Source of the DNA: Candidatus Methanoperedens sp.
Lineage (GTDB): Archaea > Halobacteriota > Methanosarcinia > Methanosarcinales > Methanoperedenaceae
Assembly (NCBI GenBank): GCA_012026795.1
Contig: VEPM01000002.1
Location: forward strand, 1-64,000
Length of the DNA: 64,000 bases
Direction: 5' to 3'
Made by a program: the position numbers and the translations under genes
Notes under the pieces: generated by a model
What the model was told of the DNA's origin: nothing
What the model saw: only the letters and a program-made list of their open reading frames with translations
Database searches by the model: none
Shown here: in pieces, positions 25,267-35,084 of the stretch
How positions within the stretch are numbered: position 1 is the first letter of the stretch
Layout of the letters: every line of letters begins with the position of its first letter

Positions 25267-26088
25267 ATGAAAAAGATTGCAGGGCATGATGGGGTAGATA
25301 TCCATGCACCCGATAATTCAAGATTTTCCTTCTTGAAAAGCCCTTATGCAGCCCATAAAACAAACAGTGCGGTTGATATTTATTATGGATATTTCGGGGG
25401 CGAGGCTATTTCCCCGGTTGGTGGAACGGTAATCGATATCCGGAGTTTTGATACACCTACACCTTTTAAAGGCAGGGATTCTAAGGAATATCTTATAGCA
25501 ATACAACAGGGAAAATATGTGGTTAAAATAATCCATATAGAACCTGATATTTCAATCGGCGAGGAAATATCAATTGGAGAACGCATAGGGACATTTATCA
25601 AAAATGGGTATTTTATTTTCTGGAATGACCCTGTTATGCATGTCGAGGTCAGGGACCCATGTAATTATTTGCGCGCATCGAATGATCATGAACTTTCACC
25701 GGATATTGCATGGAAACGCCTTCCTTATGGGAAAAAAATGGAATTTGAGTGTGTTGTTAAAATGGTAAATAAGAATTATTCTCTCCTTTATGCCCCATTC
25801 CGGACCTGCGGGATAATTGGAGGATTCGCAATTGATGGAGGATTTGTTGATGGCTATATCAGTTCAAATGGGGAAGACCATTTCTTTGGTATTCTCAAAC
25901 CAGAAGGATTTTTCCGTCCGGAATGTTCTCTTCTTCAAATAACAAAAGAAAATAAATCGGTGAAATGTTCGGGGATTGCCTTTTCTTTATCTTTCAATGA
26001 ACCCCGGATAAAGCTGATCCCGGAAAAATATGGTGATAAACCGCTATCTAAGGGCGATAAAATCAAGATCTTACTTGATATTGGTTAA
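25267..26088 (+). CDS. Hypothetical protein with duplicated-hybrid-motif (M23-like) fold
   Basis: 273 residues. GHDGVDIHAP, AISPVGGTVIDI, VKIIHIEPD, SIGERIGTFI and HVEVRDPCNYL have the layout of a lysostaphin/M23-like barrel. The catalytic His/Asp set is incomplete, so peptidase activity is unlikely, and no signal peptide is seen. The ATG directly follows the stop of the radical SAM gene (TGA-ATG), so the two products probably act together. It could bind or present the radical SAM substrate, but this is speculation. Confidence 0.65.
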   Translation: MKKIAGHDGVDIHAPDNSRFSFLKSPYAAHKTNSAVDIYYGYFGGEAISPVGGTVIDIRSFDTPTPFKGRDSKEYLIAIQQGKYVVKIIHIEPDISIGEEISIGERIGTFIKNGYFIFWNDPVMHVEVRDPCNYLRASNDHELSPDIAWKRLPYGKKMEFECVVKMVNKNYSLLYAPFRTCGIIGGFAIDGGFVDGYISSNGEDHFFGILKPEGFFRPECSLLQITKENKSVKCSGIAFSLSFNEPRIKLIPEKYGDKPLSKGDKIKILLDIG

Positions 26089-26108
26089 TTACTTCATTCT
26101 CATGAAAC

Positions 26109-26591
26109 TCAATATCCCTGATTTTCTTTTCGAAGCCTCACTCTCAATACATCTGCTGCACTGCTTATATCGGTTTCATAAAGATCCCTGATTATTGAAT
26201 CATATAAAATAGAGTAGATTTGAAGAAGGTCTTTTTCTGCTTTATCTTTTAAATCCGTATTTTCAGGTGCCAGCATTAGATGAAAATCATCCTGGTGTGT
26301 TATTACAAATTTCCTGAGATCTTCAACTTTTTTCATTCCCTGTAATAATCCGAGCACCCTGAGAATTGGCGCTCCTCTTTTTTTTCGCTGCCTTGGACCA
26401 TCATGAATGTATAATCCAACAAGTCCGTTGTTTGTTTTTATTATTGCAGTTAAGGTGAGGGCACCTGCGCCGCTGCATACTTCCACCTTTTCGCTAAGCA
26501 CACGATAACCACCATCGGATAATTGTTGTTTTGCGAATTGCAGGATGGATATTTCATATTCTTTTTCAGGAATACCCCAGTAATCATTCAT
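26109..26591 (-). CDS. Hypothetical protein
   Basis: 160 residues from the ATG at 26591. The longer frame to 26789 runs antisense into the Nudix gene and is rejected. The protein begins MNDYWGIPEKEYEISILQFA and has an alpha/beta look with HDGPRQRKKRGAP near residue 70 and a helical C-terminus. It is divergent from the Nudix gene (58 bases apart) and convergent with the M23-like gene. Family not recognised. Confidence 0.65.
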   Translation of the reverse strand: MNDYWGIPEKEYEISILQFAKQQLSDGGYRVLSEKVEVCSGAGALTLTAIIKTNNGLVGLYIHDGPRQRKKRGAPILRVLGLLQGMKKVEDLRKFVITHQDDFHLMLAPENTDLKDKAEKDLLQIYSILYDSIIRDLYETDISSAADVLRVRLRKENQGY

Positions 26592-26649
26592 GATAGCAAG
26601 CTGGTAAGGATGGGTATTTATATGTATCTTCAAAGGTGAAAGATGTAGA

Positions 26650-27108
26650 ATGAAGGATATGGAAAAAGAAATCAAGTCAATCCCTAACCTCCCAAAAAAA
26701 GAGTTTGACAGGGTTCTAAAAATGGTAACAACTACTGTTGTCGAGGTCATTGTAAAAAACGAGAATGGCATACTACTTGGGAAACGCAATACAGAGCCAT
26801 TTCGCGGAATGTGGCACCTGACGGGCGGATTTGTGCATTACAATGAGAAAATATCAGACTCAGTAAAACGGGTTGCAAAACGTGAGATCGGAGTTGATGT
26901 CGGGATCGTGAGATTACTCGGGATATATGAATACATAAATGAAGATCCGCGCGGGCATATGATAGCGCTTGCACATATTGTGGGGATTCAGGGCGGAAAT
27001 ATTGCGCCAAATCAGGACAATACTGAACTGAAGTATTTCATAAAGGCACCAGAAAATATGATCCCGTATCAGAAAAAGATTTTTAACGATGCGATGAAAA
27101 ATAGCTAA
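26650..27108 (+). CDS. Nudix hydrolase, GDP-mannose mannosyl hydrolase-like
   Basis: 152 residues. The Nudix region is GGFVHYNEKISDSVKRVAKR followed by EIGV. The canonical REUXEEXGU is changed to RVAKREIGV, keeping only the last Glu, the pattern seen in GDP-mannose mannosyl hydrolases (RLTMAELGL). WHLTGGFVHY fits the same group. It may act on GDP-sugars rather than on NTPs. It is convergent with the SdhA-like gene. Confidence 0.8.
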   Translation: MKDMEKEIKSIPNLPKKEFDRVLKMVTTTVVEVIVKNENGILLGKRNTEPFRGMWHLTGGFVHYNEKISDSVKRVAKREIGVDVGIVRLLGIYEYINEDPRGHMIALAHIVGIQGGNIAPNQDNTELKYFIKAPENMIPYQKKIFNDAMKNS

Positions 27109-27137
27109 ATATGTACACGGAATATTAATTTACTGCC

Positions 27138-28811
27138 CTAATATTCCCTTGGTTTTGGCTGGAACATCTTGATATTTACTGGTTTATAATTAATTTGCGC
27201 ACCACCTGGCGTGAATGTAACAAGCGTGTGTTTCAGCCAATTGGCATCATCCCTTATAGGATAATCCAGGCGAAAATGAGACCCGCGGCTTTCTTTGCGC
27301 ACCTTTGCCCCGGAACATATAGCTTCAGCAACATCCAGCATTCCCTCAAGCTCGATCACATTTACAAGTTCCTGGTTAAAAATCGTGTCTTTATTCCGGA
27401 CATACACATTCTTGTAACGCATTCTGAGTTCCCTTATCATATCAAGTGCGATTGCCAGATCAAACTCTGTCCGGAATATTCCTGATTTTTCATCAAGGAT
27501 GGTTTTAAGTTCATCTCGTATCCTGTAAAATTCTTCACCAGCTTTACGCTCTAATAATCCTGATATCTTTTTCTTTTCATCCTCTGTGGCCCTGTCGATC
27601 AATTCTTTTTCCCCCTCCCTGTTCGAATTTACATATTTTTCCGCATTTTCTCCTGCAATTTTGCCGAAAACAATAGTCTCAAGAAGCGAATTTCCCCCAA
27701 GCCTGTTCGCCCCGTGTACACTGATGCAGGAACATTCCCCGCACACATAGAACCCGGATATCGATGTTTCACATTCCTTATTTGAGGCAATGCCTCCCAT
27801 GGAATAATGCTGCCCTGGCCTTATCGGAATTGGTTTTTTGACAGGGTCGATATTAGCAAAGTCAATTGCTATCTGCCTGATCCCTGGCAGGCGCTCATTT
27901 ATTTTCTCTTCCCCAAGGTGTGTAAGATCAAGATGGACATATCCACCCTCAAATCCCCGGCCTTCGTTAATCTCTGTCTGGATTGCACGCGCAACGATAT
28001 CCCTTGGCGCAAGATCAAGCTGGTGAGGTGAATATCGCTTCATGAAGCGCTCTCCATTCCTGTTCACAAGAAAGCCCCCTTCACCGCGCGCTCCTTCCGT
28101 TATGAGGATATTGGTTCCGAAAAGGGTTGTAGGATGGAACTGTACGAACTCCATATCTTCAAGCGGTACTCCTGCCCGATATGCTACGGCACAGCCAGAT
28201 CCTGTGTTAATTACTGAATTTGTGGAATGTTTGTATATCCTCCCATAACCTCCTGTTGCAAAGATCACAGCCTTTGCCTTAAAACCTTCAACGATCCCGT
28301 CAGGAATATTATATCCTGTGACGCCGCAGCATCTCCCTTTATCAACTACGAGGCGGGTTATGAGCCATTCATTATAGAACTTGATACCATTCTTTAGCGC
28401 CTGTTCATACATGGTATGCAGTAAGTGGTGGCCTGTCCTGTCTTCTGCATACGCAGTCCTTGGAAATCCTGCACCTCCGAAGGGACGCTGGGCGATCCTG
28501 CCGTCGTCTGTTCTTGAAAAAAGCGTTCCCCAGTGTTCCATCTCAATGACACGGGCCGGTGCATCCTGGCAAAGTACCTCTACAGCATCCTGGTCAGCAA
28601 GATAATCACTACCTTTAATGGTATCAAAGGCATGATCTTCCCATCTGTCATTAGTTGCAAGCACAGCGTTTATTCCACCCTGCGCAGCAATGGAATGCGA
28701 ACGCAGGGGATGGACTTTTGATATGACGGCTACATCGGCTGATCTTACAGATAAGGCAGCGCGTAATCCGGAAAGTCCGCCCCCAACTATGATAATATCA
28801 TGATTGAACAT
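27138..28811 (-). CDS. sdhA: Succinate dehydrogenase/fumarate reductase flavoprotein subunit
   Basis: 557 residues, near the usual SdhA length. GGGLSG (10-15) is the FAD dinucleotide motif. H39 in [10 protein letters not shown] is the expected covalent FAD site. [21 protein letters not shown] carries the substrate Arg and His, and [23 protein letters not shown] is the typical C-terminal domain. No iron-sulfur or membrane subunit is adjacent. It could also be the A part of a thiol:fumarate reductase; an L-aspartate oxidase is less likely given the WLKHTL ending. Confidence 0.9.
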   Translation of the reverse strand: MFNHDIIIVGGGLSGLRAALSVRSADVAVISKVHPLRSHSIAAQGGINAVLATNDRWEDHAFDTIKGSDYLADQDAVEVLCQDAPARVIEMEHWGTLFSRTDDGRIAQRPFGGAGFPRTAYAEDRTGHHLLHTMYEQALKNGIKFYNEWLITRLVVDKGRCCGVTGYNIPDGIVEGFKAKAVIFATGGYGRIYKHSTNSVINTGSGCAVAYRAGVPLEDMEFVQFHPTTLFGTNILITEGARGEGGFLVNRNGERFMKRYSPHQLDLAPRDIVARAIQTEINEGRGFEGGYVHLDLTHLGEEKINERLPGIRQIAIDFANIDPVKKPIPIRPGQHYSMGGIASNKECETSISGFYVCGECSCISVHGANRLGGNSLLETIVFGKIAGENAEKYVNSNREGEKELIDRATEDEKKKISGLLERKAGEEFYRIRDELKTILDEKSGIFRTEFDLAIALDMIRELRMRYKNVYVRNKDTIFNQELVNVIELEGMLDVAEAICSGAKVRKESRGSHFRLDYPIRDDANWLKHTLVTFTPGGAQINYKPVNIKMFQPKPREY

Positions 28812-28854
28812 AGTTATACAATGGTATATGCACAGGGAAATAAATATTGTTTTT

Positions 28855-29898
28855 CTACTTTTTTCCGGCTTCTATCTCCATGTACCCTGCTTCATCCCCC
28901 GAAGCCAGCACAACATTCTTCGACCCGCAATTTCCGCATACGCTTGAGTTAATTAAGCATCTTCCGTTCCCCAGAGCATCAAGCTCAACGTAAAAATTCC
29001 CAGTTCCATATTGTATTTTCATGATTTTATCAAGCTCTTCTTCATCTTCTTTCGTTTCGGGGCATCTTGAAACTTCAAAATATCTTTCCTTCATGTCAGT
29101 CCTGTTTCCACAATCCTGGCATACCTTCTGCCCAAAACCTTTGCCTGGTATATCAATTTTCAATTTTTTCAGTTCCTCAGGGGAGATTTCCCTGACCTCA
29201 ATGGTCCCCGGGTTTTTCGTACCTTCTACTTTCTGTGCTGCCACAAAAGCTTTTCTTGCGTCATCTGTGCGTTTTTCAAGAAGACATGCTTCACCGCATA
29301 TACGAAGTATTTCTTTTGTTGGAGTTTTATCTGCCAGTTTGTAAGCATCAAGACCAGGTGTTACCTGTCCTGTATTGAAACACACATCACCGCAGATAAC
29401 CAGTTCATCTTCAGGCGGGGTCTTATTAGCTAACTTGTACGCCTCCAGTCCATCCGAAAGCCTCCCGTCTTTGAAACATATGTTGCCGCAAATAATAAGC
29501 TCCTCTTCGGGCGGCTTTTCTTTAATGATCTTATACGCTTCAAGAGCAGATGTGATCTTCCCTTTGCGCAGGCACTCTTTTGCGATAACAGCGATCTTCT
29601 CTTTGGGAAGTGGCGTTCCGATTATTCTTGAAGCATCCACTGCCGAATAAATTTTTTCTTTTTCAAGATATTTATTCACATATTCTGAAAGTACATCTTT
29701 AGGAAGCTCTATGCCTGCTGCCTTTGCCCCGTCAATTGCTTTTTGCATCCATCCATTCTCAAGATATTTCCTGATATATCCATTCAGTTCTTCCTTTGAA
29801 AGCTGCATGTCTGTGACTCTGGCGGTATCTATTGCTTCTGCCATCCTTCCTGCATCAAGGCATTTTTTTATGTAAGCTGTAACTTTCTCATCAGTCAT
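28855..29898 (-). CDS. 32-residue repeat protein with C-terminal zinc-binding domain
   Basis: 347 residues from the ATG at 29898; an upstream TTG is less likely. Seven tandem repeats of about 32 residues follow the pattern (Y/C)xxxCLxxGxxxxAxxAxKxxxxxPxxEx, forming a TPR/Sel1-like helical solenoid. The last three begin CGNIC, CGDVC and CGEAC. The C-terminal third has CQDCGNR and VCGNCGSKN, a zinc-ribbon-like site. It lies 44 bases upstream of the SdhA-like gene on the same strand. Function unknown. Confidence 0.7.
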   Translation of the reverse strand: MTDEKVTAYIKKCLDAGRMAEAIDTARVTDMQLSKEELNGYIRKYLENGWMQKAIDGAKAAGIELPKDVLSEYVNKYLEKEKIYSAVDASRIIGTPLPKEKIAVIAKECLRKGKITSALEAYKIIKEKPPEEELIICGNICFKDGRLSDGLEAYKLANKTPPEDELVICGDVCFNTGQVTPGLDAYKLADKTPTKEILRICGEACLLEKRTDDARKAFVAAQKVEGTKNPGTIEVREISPEELKKLKIDIPGKGFGQKVCQDCGNRTDMKERYFEVSRCPETKEDEEELDKIMKIQYGTGNFYVELDALGNGRCLINSSVCGNCGSKNVVLASGDEAGYMEIEAGKK

Positions 29899-29998
29899 TT
29901 TCTTTTTTCCGGATATGTTCCATGCTCCTGCCAAACATTCAAACTTTAAAATTGATAAAGATTTCGTATGCGATTTCTTTGGGGAGTGATAAAAAAAA

Positions 29999-31057
29999 TT
30001 AAAAAAACTGATCCACCGTCTCCACCGCCCGTATTATAAGTTTTACACTGTTTTCAAGATCATTCATGCTCAATACATTTACAGGGGTATGGATATATCT
30101 TGATGGTGTGCTGATCACGCCTGTTGGTATTCCTTTCCTGGTAAGGTGTATGACAGAAGCATCAGTTTGTCCGCCTGAACCCACCTTTAACTGGTATGGA
30201 ATATTCCCCGATCGTGCTGCACCTTGCAACCACTTCAGTACAGGTTCGGGTACGATTATTCCGCGTCCTTCGGCGTCACTTACCGTAATAGCAGGCCCTT
30301 TACCGATTTCAAGCGCTGAATCTTTTTTCTCAATCCCCGGATGGTCTCCGGTAAATGTGACTTCTGATACGAGCGCGACATCGGGGTCAAGCCCGAAAGC
30401 AGAAGTACGGCCTCCCTTGAGGCCGACTTCTTCCTGTACAGTAAAAACAGCATGTATGGTGGCCTTTACATCCTTAACCCGCTTCAGAGCCTCGATCAGT
30501 ACGGCGCAGCCTCCACGGTCATCAAGGGCCTTACCTGTGACAAAATCATTACATAGTGACCTGAATTCGGTATCCGATGTGATGGGTGTTCCCGGGAAGA
30601 TGCCATGTTTCTCAGTATCTTCTTTGCTTGTTGTCCCCACATCTATGAACATATTTTCGGCTTTAACCGGTTTTTTTGTTTCTTCCTCTTTCATGGCATG
30701 GGGAGGTTTTGAACCTATGACGCCATAGATAGGACCATTCACTGTATGCAATATCATCCTCTGGTTCAGGAGGGTCTGGTCAAACCAGCCGCCAGTTGTT
30801 GTAAAATAAATAAAACCTTTTTCATCGATATATTTTACCATAAGCCCGATCTCATCCATATGAGCGGCAAGCATCAATCCGGGAGATCTGCCGTTTTTCG
30901 TGGCCACAAGATTTCCCATTTTATCGGTCCTGATCTCATCTACAAAAGGCCGTATCTCCTCTTCGATGATATTCCGGACATTTTTTTCATATCCCGAAAC
31001 CCCGTGAGCGTTCGATAACCGTTCCAGAAGATCTTTTATTTTATCCATAATTGTCAT
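29999..31057 (-). CDS. M42 family aminopeptidase
   Basis: 353 residues from the ATG at 31057; an earlier TTG and a later ATG at 31048 are possible. Metal ligands and the catalytic set are in MLAAHMDEIGLMV, ALDDRGGCAVLIEAL, TVQEEVGLKGG and YIHTPVNVLS. M42 enzymes form large tetrahedral (TET) aminopeptidase complexes that trim peptides released by the proteasome. It is divergent from the GT-C gene. Confidence 0.92.
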   Translation of the reverse strand: MTIMDKIKDLLERLSNAHGVSGYEKNVRNIIEEEIRPFVDEIRTDKMGNLVATKNGRSPGLMLAAHMDEIGLMVKYIDEKGFIYFTTTGGWFDQTLLNQRMILHTVNGPIYGVIGSKPPHAMKEEETKKPVKAENMFIDVGTTSKEDTEKHGIFPGTPITSDTEFRSLCNDFVTGKALDDRGGCAVLIEALKRVKDVKATIHAVFTVQEEVGLKGGRTSAFGLDPDVALVSEVTFTGDHPGIEKKDSALEIGKGPAITVSDAEGRGIIVPEPVLKWLQGAARSGNIPYQLKVGSGGQTDASVIHLTRKGIPTGVISTPSRYIHTPVNVLSMNDLENSVKLIIRAVETVDQFF

Positions 31058-31183
31058 TTTATGATTCTCTGGTGTGGGTATCAAACTATTGTTTTACAAG
31101 AAAGCATTATCATTTCCGGATTCTACATTACTGGAGGGACAGGGAAAATCATAAATATTGGTTTCACAATTAAACGCTTGGGG

Positions 31184-32491
31184 ATGGTACCTATAAATCT
31201 CAAATCGTTGCAGATTATTGGAAAAAATATTAAATCAAAGATCAATACCTGGTTTAGCATTACAAGAAATCAATATCTATCGATTGCCTTTATTTTATTT
31301 TCTGCTTTTCTTGTAAGAATGTACCTATCTACGTCCGAAGGATTTGAATTCGATATTTCACTGTTCAGGACATGGAGCCGCGGAGTTCATTTTACAGGAA
31401 TTTCTAATTTTTATCATGGTGTAAAGTCCGATTATCCTCCGTTATATATATATATTTTATGGGTAGTAGGAACATTTTATAAATTATTCATATCTGCATC
31501 CTTTGACATCCAGTCCCCTGTTTTTACAATTTTGCTAAAGACTCCTGCTATAATAGCTGATATTGTAACAGCCTTATTGATATTTTTGATCGTAAGAAAA
31601 TATGGAAGTTTCAGGCTGGCAATCCTGTGCATGACGGTTTATGCATTCAATCCTGCTATCATCTACAACTCTGCAATATGGGGTCAGGTGGATTCGGTTT
31701 ATACGCTGTTTTTAATGTTTGCTCTTATGGAATTTGTCTCAGGAAAGCCGATGATTGCAGGAAGTTCTCTTGCCCTGGCGATCCTGACCAAACCCCAGAG
31801 TCTTGTACTTGTTCCTCTTTTTGCGCTGGTAATGCTGAAAAAACATTCTCTATTTAAATCCGTAAAAGTATCAATTGCATCATTTGCCGTATTTGTACTT
31901 GTAGCATTGCCTTTCTATCTGAATACATCGATTTTTGGATTGTTCAAATTATATTTTTCATCATATAGCCAGTATCCGTTTAATTCTTTAAATGCTTTGA
32001 ATATATGGTCTTTTGGAGGTTTGTTCCAGCCTGATAATAAGATTTTCCTGTTTTTGACATATAGAATATGGGGATACCTTTTATTCAGCCTGCTTTTTAT
32101 TTATGTGGCGCACGTTATCATAAAACGAAAAGAGGATAGATCGATATATATTGCCTCAGCAATATTATTTTTCGGATTTTTTATGCTGTTTACCCGGATA
32201 CATGAAAGGTACCTATTTTCTCTTTTTGCTCCGCTTGCAGTTGCAATGGCCCTTAACAGACGTCTTTCTTATGTGTATTTATTAGCAACAATAACTTTTT
32301 TGTTCAACCTGTATTTTGTCCTGGAGGAATCAAAAACAGGCATTGTATTTGTGAATAGTAGATTCTTATTACCTCTTACAGCAGGGATTAACCTTATCCT
32401 CTTTATATATACAATTTATTGTTTTTCATCAGATTTAAATAGTTTAAAAGTAGATATTAAACACCCAGGAATTGAAAAACATCATGAATAA
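31184..32491 (+). CDS. GT-C type membrane glycosyltransferase
   Basis: About 435 residues from the ATG at 31184; a longer frame from 31061 overlaps the divergent peptidase gene. There are ten or more hydrophobic helices. FEFDISLFRTWSRG carries the Asp of GT-C enzymes, and YPPLYIYIL, NSAIWGQVDSVYTLF and TRIHERYLFSLFAPLA match polyprenol-dependent mannosyl/glucosyl transferases. It should glycosylate lipids or surface proteins. The 3' end overlaps the LUD gene by 8 bases. Confidence 0.85.
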   Translation: MVPINLKSLQIIGKNIKSKINTWFSITRNQYLSIAFILFSAFLVRMYLSTSEGFEFDISLFRTWSRGVHFTGISNFYHGVKSDYPPLYIYILWVVGTFYKLFISASFDIQSPVFTILLKTPAIIADIVTALLIFLIVRKYGSFRLAILCMTVYAFNPAIIYNSAIWGQVDSVYTLFLMFALMEFVSGKPMIAGSSLALAILTKPQSLVLVPLFALVMLKKHSLFKSVKVSIASFAVFVLVALPFYLNTSIFGLFKLYFSSYSQYPFNSLNALNIWSFGGLFQPDNKIFLFLTYRIWGYLLFSLLFIYVAHVIIKRKEDRSIYIASAILFFGFFMLFTRIHERYLFSLFAPLAVAMALNRRLSYVYLLATITFLFNLYFVLEESKTGIVFVNSRFLLPLTAGINLILFIYTIYCFSSDLNSLKVDIKHPGIEKHHE

Positions 32492-33677
32492 TGGAGAAGT
32501 CAGAGCGCTTCGCAAAGCATTTGATTCGGTTAAAGAGAGGCAGGCTTTTAACCAGTCAAAAGGCTTTGCAGAAAGAACAAAGAGACTTATTTCATCACGG
32601 GAACTTTGTGTGGGAAATGAAGTGCTTCTTGAACAGGCTATCGCAAATCTCAAGAAAAACGGAATAAAAGTCTGTCTTGCCAGGGAGAAGCAGGAAGCGC
32701 TTGATATGATATTGAATGAGGTAGGGAAGGAAAAAATCATCGTAAAATCAAAATCCAATGTGACCAAGGAACTGGAATTAACAAAATTTCTTGAAAAAAA
32801 CGGGTCAACTGTTGTGGAAACAGATATCGGGGACAGGATATTACAGGTATTGAATGCAAAACCTTCGCACCCCACAGGTCCTGTGACCCACCTTTCAGCA
32901 AAACAAATTGCAAAAGGTATCTCACAATATTATGATGTACCTGTTGCTGAAACACCCGAAGATATCGTGAAGATAGTAAAAGCGGATATCGTTTCAAGCC
33001 TTGATAATGCAAAAATCGGGATTACGGGAGCCAATGCCATTGCTGCCGAGGAAGGCTCTATCATCATGACACATAATGAAGGGAATATACATGAGGTCAT
33101 GAGAAAACAAAAACATATTGTAGTAACCTCGATAGATAAGATATATCCTGATATTGAATCTGCTATAAATATGATACGGATACTGTGTTACAATGCTACA
33201 GGCGCAATAATCCCTTCATTTGTTGATATAATAACCAGCGTAAGCAAAACAGCAGATGTGGAAAAAAAATTCATTAAAGGGGTCCATAATCCATCAGAAA
33301 TAGTTCTTGTTCTGGTCGATAATAGGAGGAGCGACCTTGCAAAGAAGGGATTTAAAGAACTTCTTAAATGCATAGGATGCGGGAATTGTTTGTTGCATTG
33401 TCCCATGTACAATACTATCGGGAATGAATACGCAATAGATAGCTACCTCGGAGGGAAGGGATTAGCTTATTATTCGGTATATGCCAATGAACCGAATGAG
33501 AAACTGGAGTTATGCCTTGGCTGCGGGAAATGTATGGAAAATTGTCCCCTTGAACTTGATATTCCTGATCTGATCAGGAAGTTAAGGAGCACCGGTATTT
33601 CTTCGGAAGTGTATTATTTCTTGAAATCCCATATTATCTGGGTATATTACCAGGCTGTCTTGAGATTGGGGAAATAG
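32484..33677 (+). CDS. LUD-domain iron-sulfur protein (LutB-like)
   Basis: 397 residues from the ATG at 32484, overlapping the transferase stop. The LUD domain includes KSKSNVTKELELTKFLE and GITGANAIAAEEGSIIMTHN. The C-terminal part has two 4Fe-4S motifs, CIGCGNCLLHCPMY and CLGCGKCMENCPLE. LutB works with LutA and LutC in L-lactate oxidation, but neither partner is nearby, so the electron partner here is unknown. The end is convergent with, and overlaps by 31 bases, the radical SAM gene. Confidence 0.85.
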   Translation: MNNGEVRALRKAFDSVKERQAFNQSKGFAERTKRLISSRELCVGNEVLLEQAIANLKKNGIKVCLAREKQEALDMILNEVGKEKIIVKSKSNVTKELELTKFLEKNGSTVVETDIGDRILQVLNAKPSHPTGPVTHLSAKQIAKGISQYYDVPVAETPEDIVKIVKADIVSSLDNAKIGITGANAIAAEEGSIIMTHNEGNIHEVMRKQKHIVVTSIDKIYPDIESAINMIRILCYNATGAIIPSFVDIITSVSKTADVEKKFIKGVHNPSEIVLVLVDNRRSDLAKKGFKELLKCIGCGNCLLHCPMYNTIGNEYAIDSYLGGKGLAYYSVYANEPNEKLELCLGCGKCMENCPLELDIPDLIRKLRSTGISSEVYYFLKSHIIWVYYQAVLRLGK

Positions 33678-34561
33678 TTTATCTTCGTATTATCATCAGG
33701 AATAAGACCACAGCAGGTGCCATAATAATTTATCTCATACCCATTTTCCTTTGCAAACCTGATCGTCCCAAAAGTCGGCGCCGCAATTCCCGACACACCG
33801 CAAAGAAGTGCGATCTTTTCAATATCAGCCCTGTCTTTTCCGCTTGAATGGGCGCATCCTAATATGACAGGAATATCAGGGAACATAACGATCGCTCTTC
33901 TTATGATTTTTTCAAAATCTGATGGATCCGGCTTAATATGCTGCATTGGCGTCCCTGCAACCGGCATCAGTCCGGTTATGATTACCGTTGTGGGCGCTAT
34001 CGAGCTGATCATTTCAATGGCGCGGTATTCCCCGTTCAATTTCCCGAAATGGATGCCCACGCAAACATGGGGAAAAATGAGCAGTCCTGAATCCGAAATG
34101 GCATGGAGGCTGTCCATATATTCTTTTTCGGAAATATGAAGGCCGTAAATATCCAGCACTGAAGTCATATCGCCCATTACATCAAATCCGATGCCATCAA
34201 GGCCGGAGTCTTTTAATGCCCCTGCTTCTTCCCTAGATATGAAACCTGTATGCGCGATAAGAATAAGATCAGTTGTTTCCTTTAGTTTTTTTATTGTCGA
34301 TATTAAATTTTTAATTGGCACACGCCCCCGCTCATCACAGCCTCCTGTCAGCAGTATTCCTTTTGCGCCTGACCTGTGGAGCATAAGGGCTTTCTTTTCA
34401 AGCTCCTCATTTGTGGTTGCAGGGATCAGGCGCTGTAATAATTTACCCTTACAATGCTGGCACATAAGGGAACATGAATTTCCTGTGACGGATATAGAAG
34501 GGAAAGTGTCCGAAGTGATGAAGAAATTGATTTTCTTATTTAAATGACTTTTTTCAGGCAT
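33647..34561 (-). CDS. Radical SAM protein, COG1856-like paralogue
   Basis: 304 residues. The cluster motif is CSLMCQHC near residue 30, then GILLTGGCDERG, LIAHTGFIS, IFPHVCVGIHFGKLNGE, ILGCAHSSG and a C-terminal YGTCCGL. The order of motifs matches the protein at 24334-25266, including the HTG and G(L/I)HxGKL segments, so these are ancient paralogues. A pair of this type is reminiscent of LipS1/LipS2 lipoyl synthases; this needs a search. It overlaps the upstream membrane protein gene by 8 bases. Confidence 0.85.
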   Translation of the reverse strand: MPEKSHLNKKINFFITSDTFPSISVTGNSCSLMCQHCKGKLLQRLIPATTNEELEKKALMLHRSGAKGILLTGGCDERGRVPIKNLISTIKKLKETTDLILIAHTGFISREEAGALKDSGLDGIGFDVMGDMTSVLDIYGLHISEKEYMDSLHAISDSGLLIFPHVCVGIHFGKLNGEYRAIEMISSIAPTTVIITGLMPVAGTPMQHIKPDPSDFEKIIRRAIVMFPDIPVILGCAHSSGKDRADIEKIALLCGVSGIAAPTFGTIRFAKENGYEINYYGTCCGLIPDDNTKINYFPNLKTAW

Positions 34562-35051
34562 GGAATTTATCCTTATATTTATATCCGTATATTACAACTC
34601 CTCCAACAAAAAGTAATACACACAGGAGATAAATATAAAATGCTGGGAAAAACCCGGTATTGAAAAATGGGTTGAAATCAGAAGGATAAAATGGTTTGAT
34701 ATCACGATATAAGGGTGAATCAAAAAGGATATGCAGGAATATCCCTGAAAACGATGCTATCCAGATACTTTTTGATGAAAAATCCTGCGATAGTTTGAGT
34801 GTCACAAGTGTGTCCTGGAGATATTTATCCGTTTTAATCATTAAAAGTGCAAGAATTATGGCAACAATTGAACCGCCTGCAAAAGAATGAAAAAAGCCAT
34901 GAAGTGGATGACCGGGATTAAAAAACAAAATTAGGAATGGTTCTACATCGACAATGACATTTGCAATAAGGAATGTGGGGAAGTGGATATACCGGAATAA
35001 CAACAAACCGAAAAACAACGCAGGGCCAAGATGAAACGGTGTAAAGGGCAT
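34554..35051 (-). CDS. YdjM/DUF457-like membrane protein
   Basis: 165 residues from the ATG at 35051. MPFTPFHLGPALFFGLLLFR, then DVEPFLILFF and HGFFHSFAGG, is the pattern of the LexA-regulated membrane-bound metal-dependent hydrolase family, with conserved His and Asp. Four or five hydrophobic helices are seen. It precedes the radical SAM gene with a short overlap and follows a hypothetical membrane-anchored protein gene by 34 bases. Activity unproven for the family. Confidence 0.75.
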   Translation of the reverse strand: MPFTPFHLGPALFFGLLLFRYIHFPTFLIANVIVDVEPFLILFFNPGHPLHGFFHSFAGGSIVAIILALLMIKTDKYLQDTLVTLKLSQDFSSKSIWIASFSGIFLHILFDSPLYRDIKPFYPSDFNPFFNTGFFPAFYIYLLCVLLFVGGVVIYGYKYKDKFHA

Positions 35052-35084
35052 GATTTCTTTCATTCCAATGATCTTTTTTATTTT

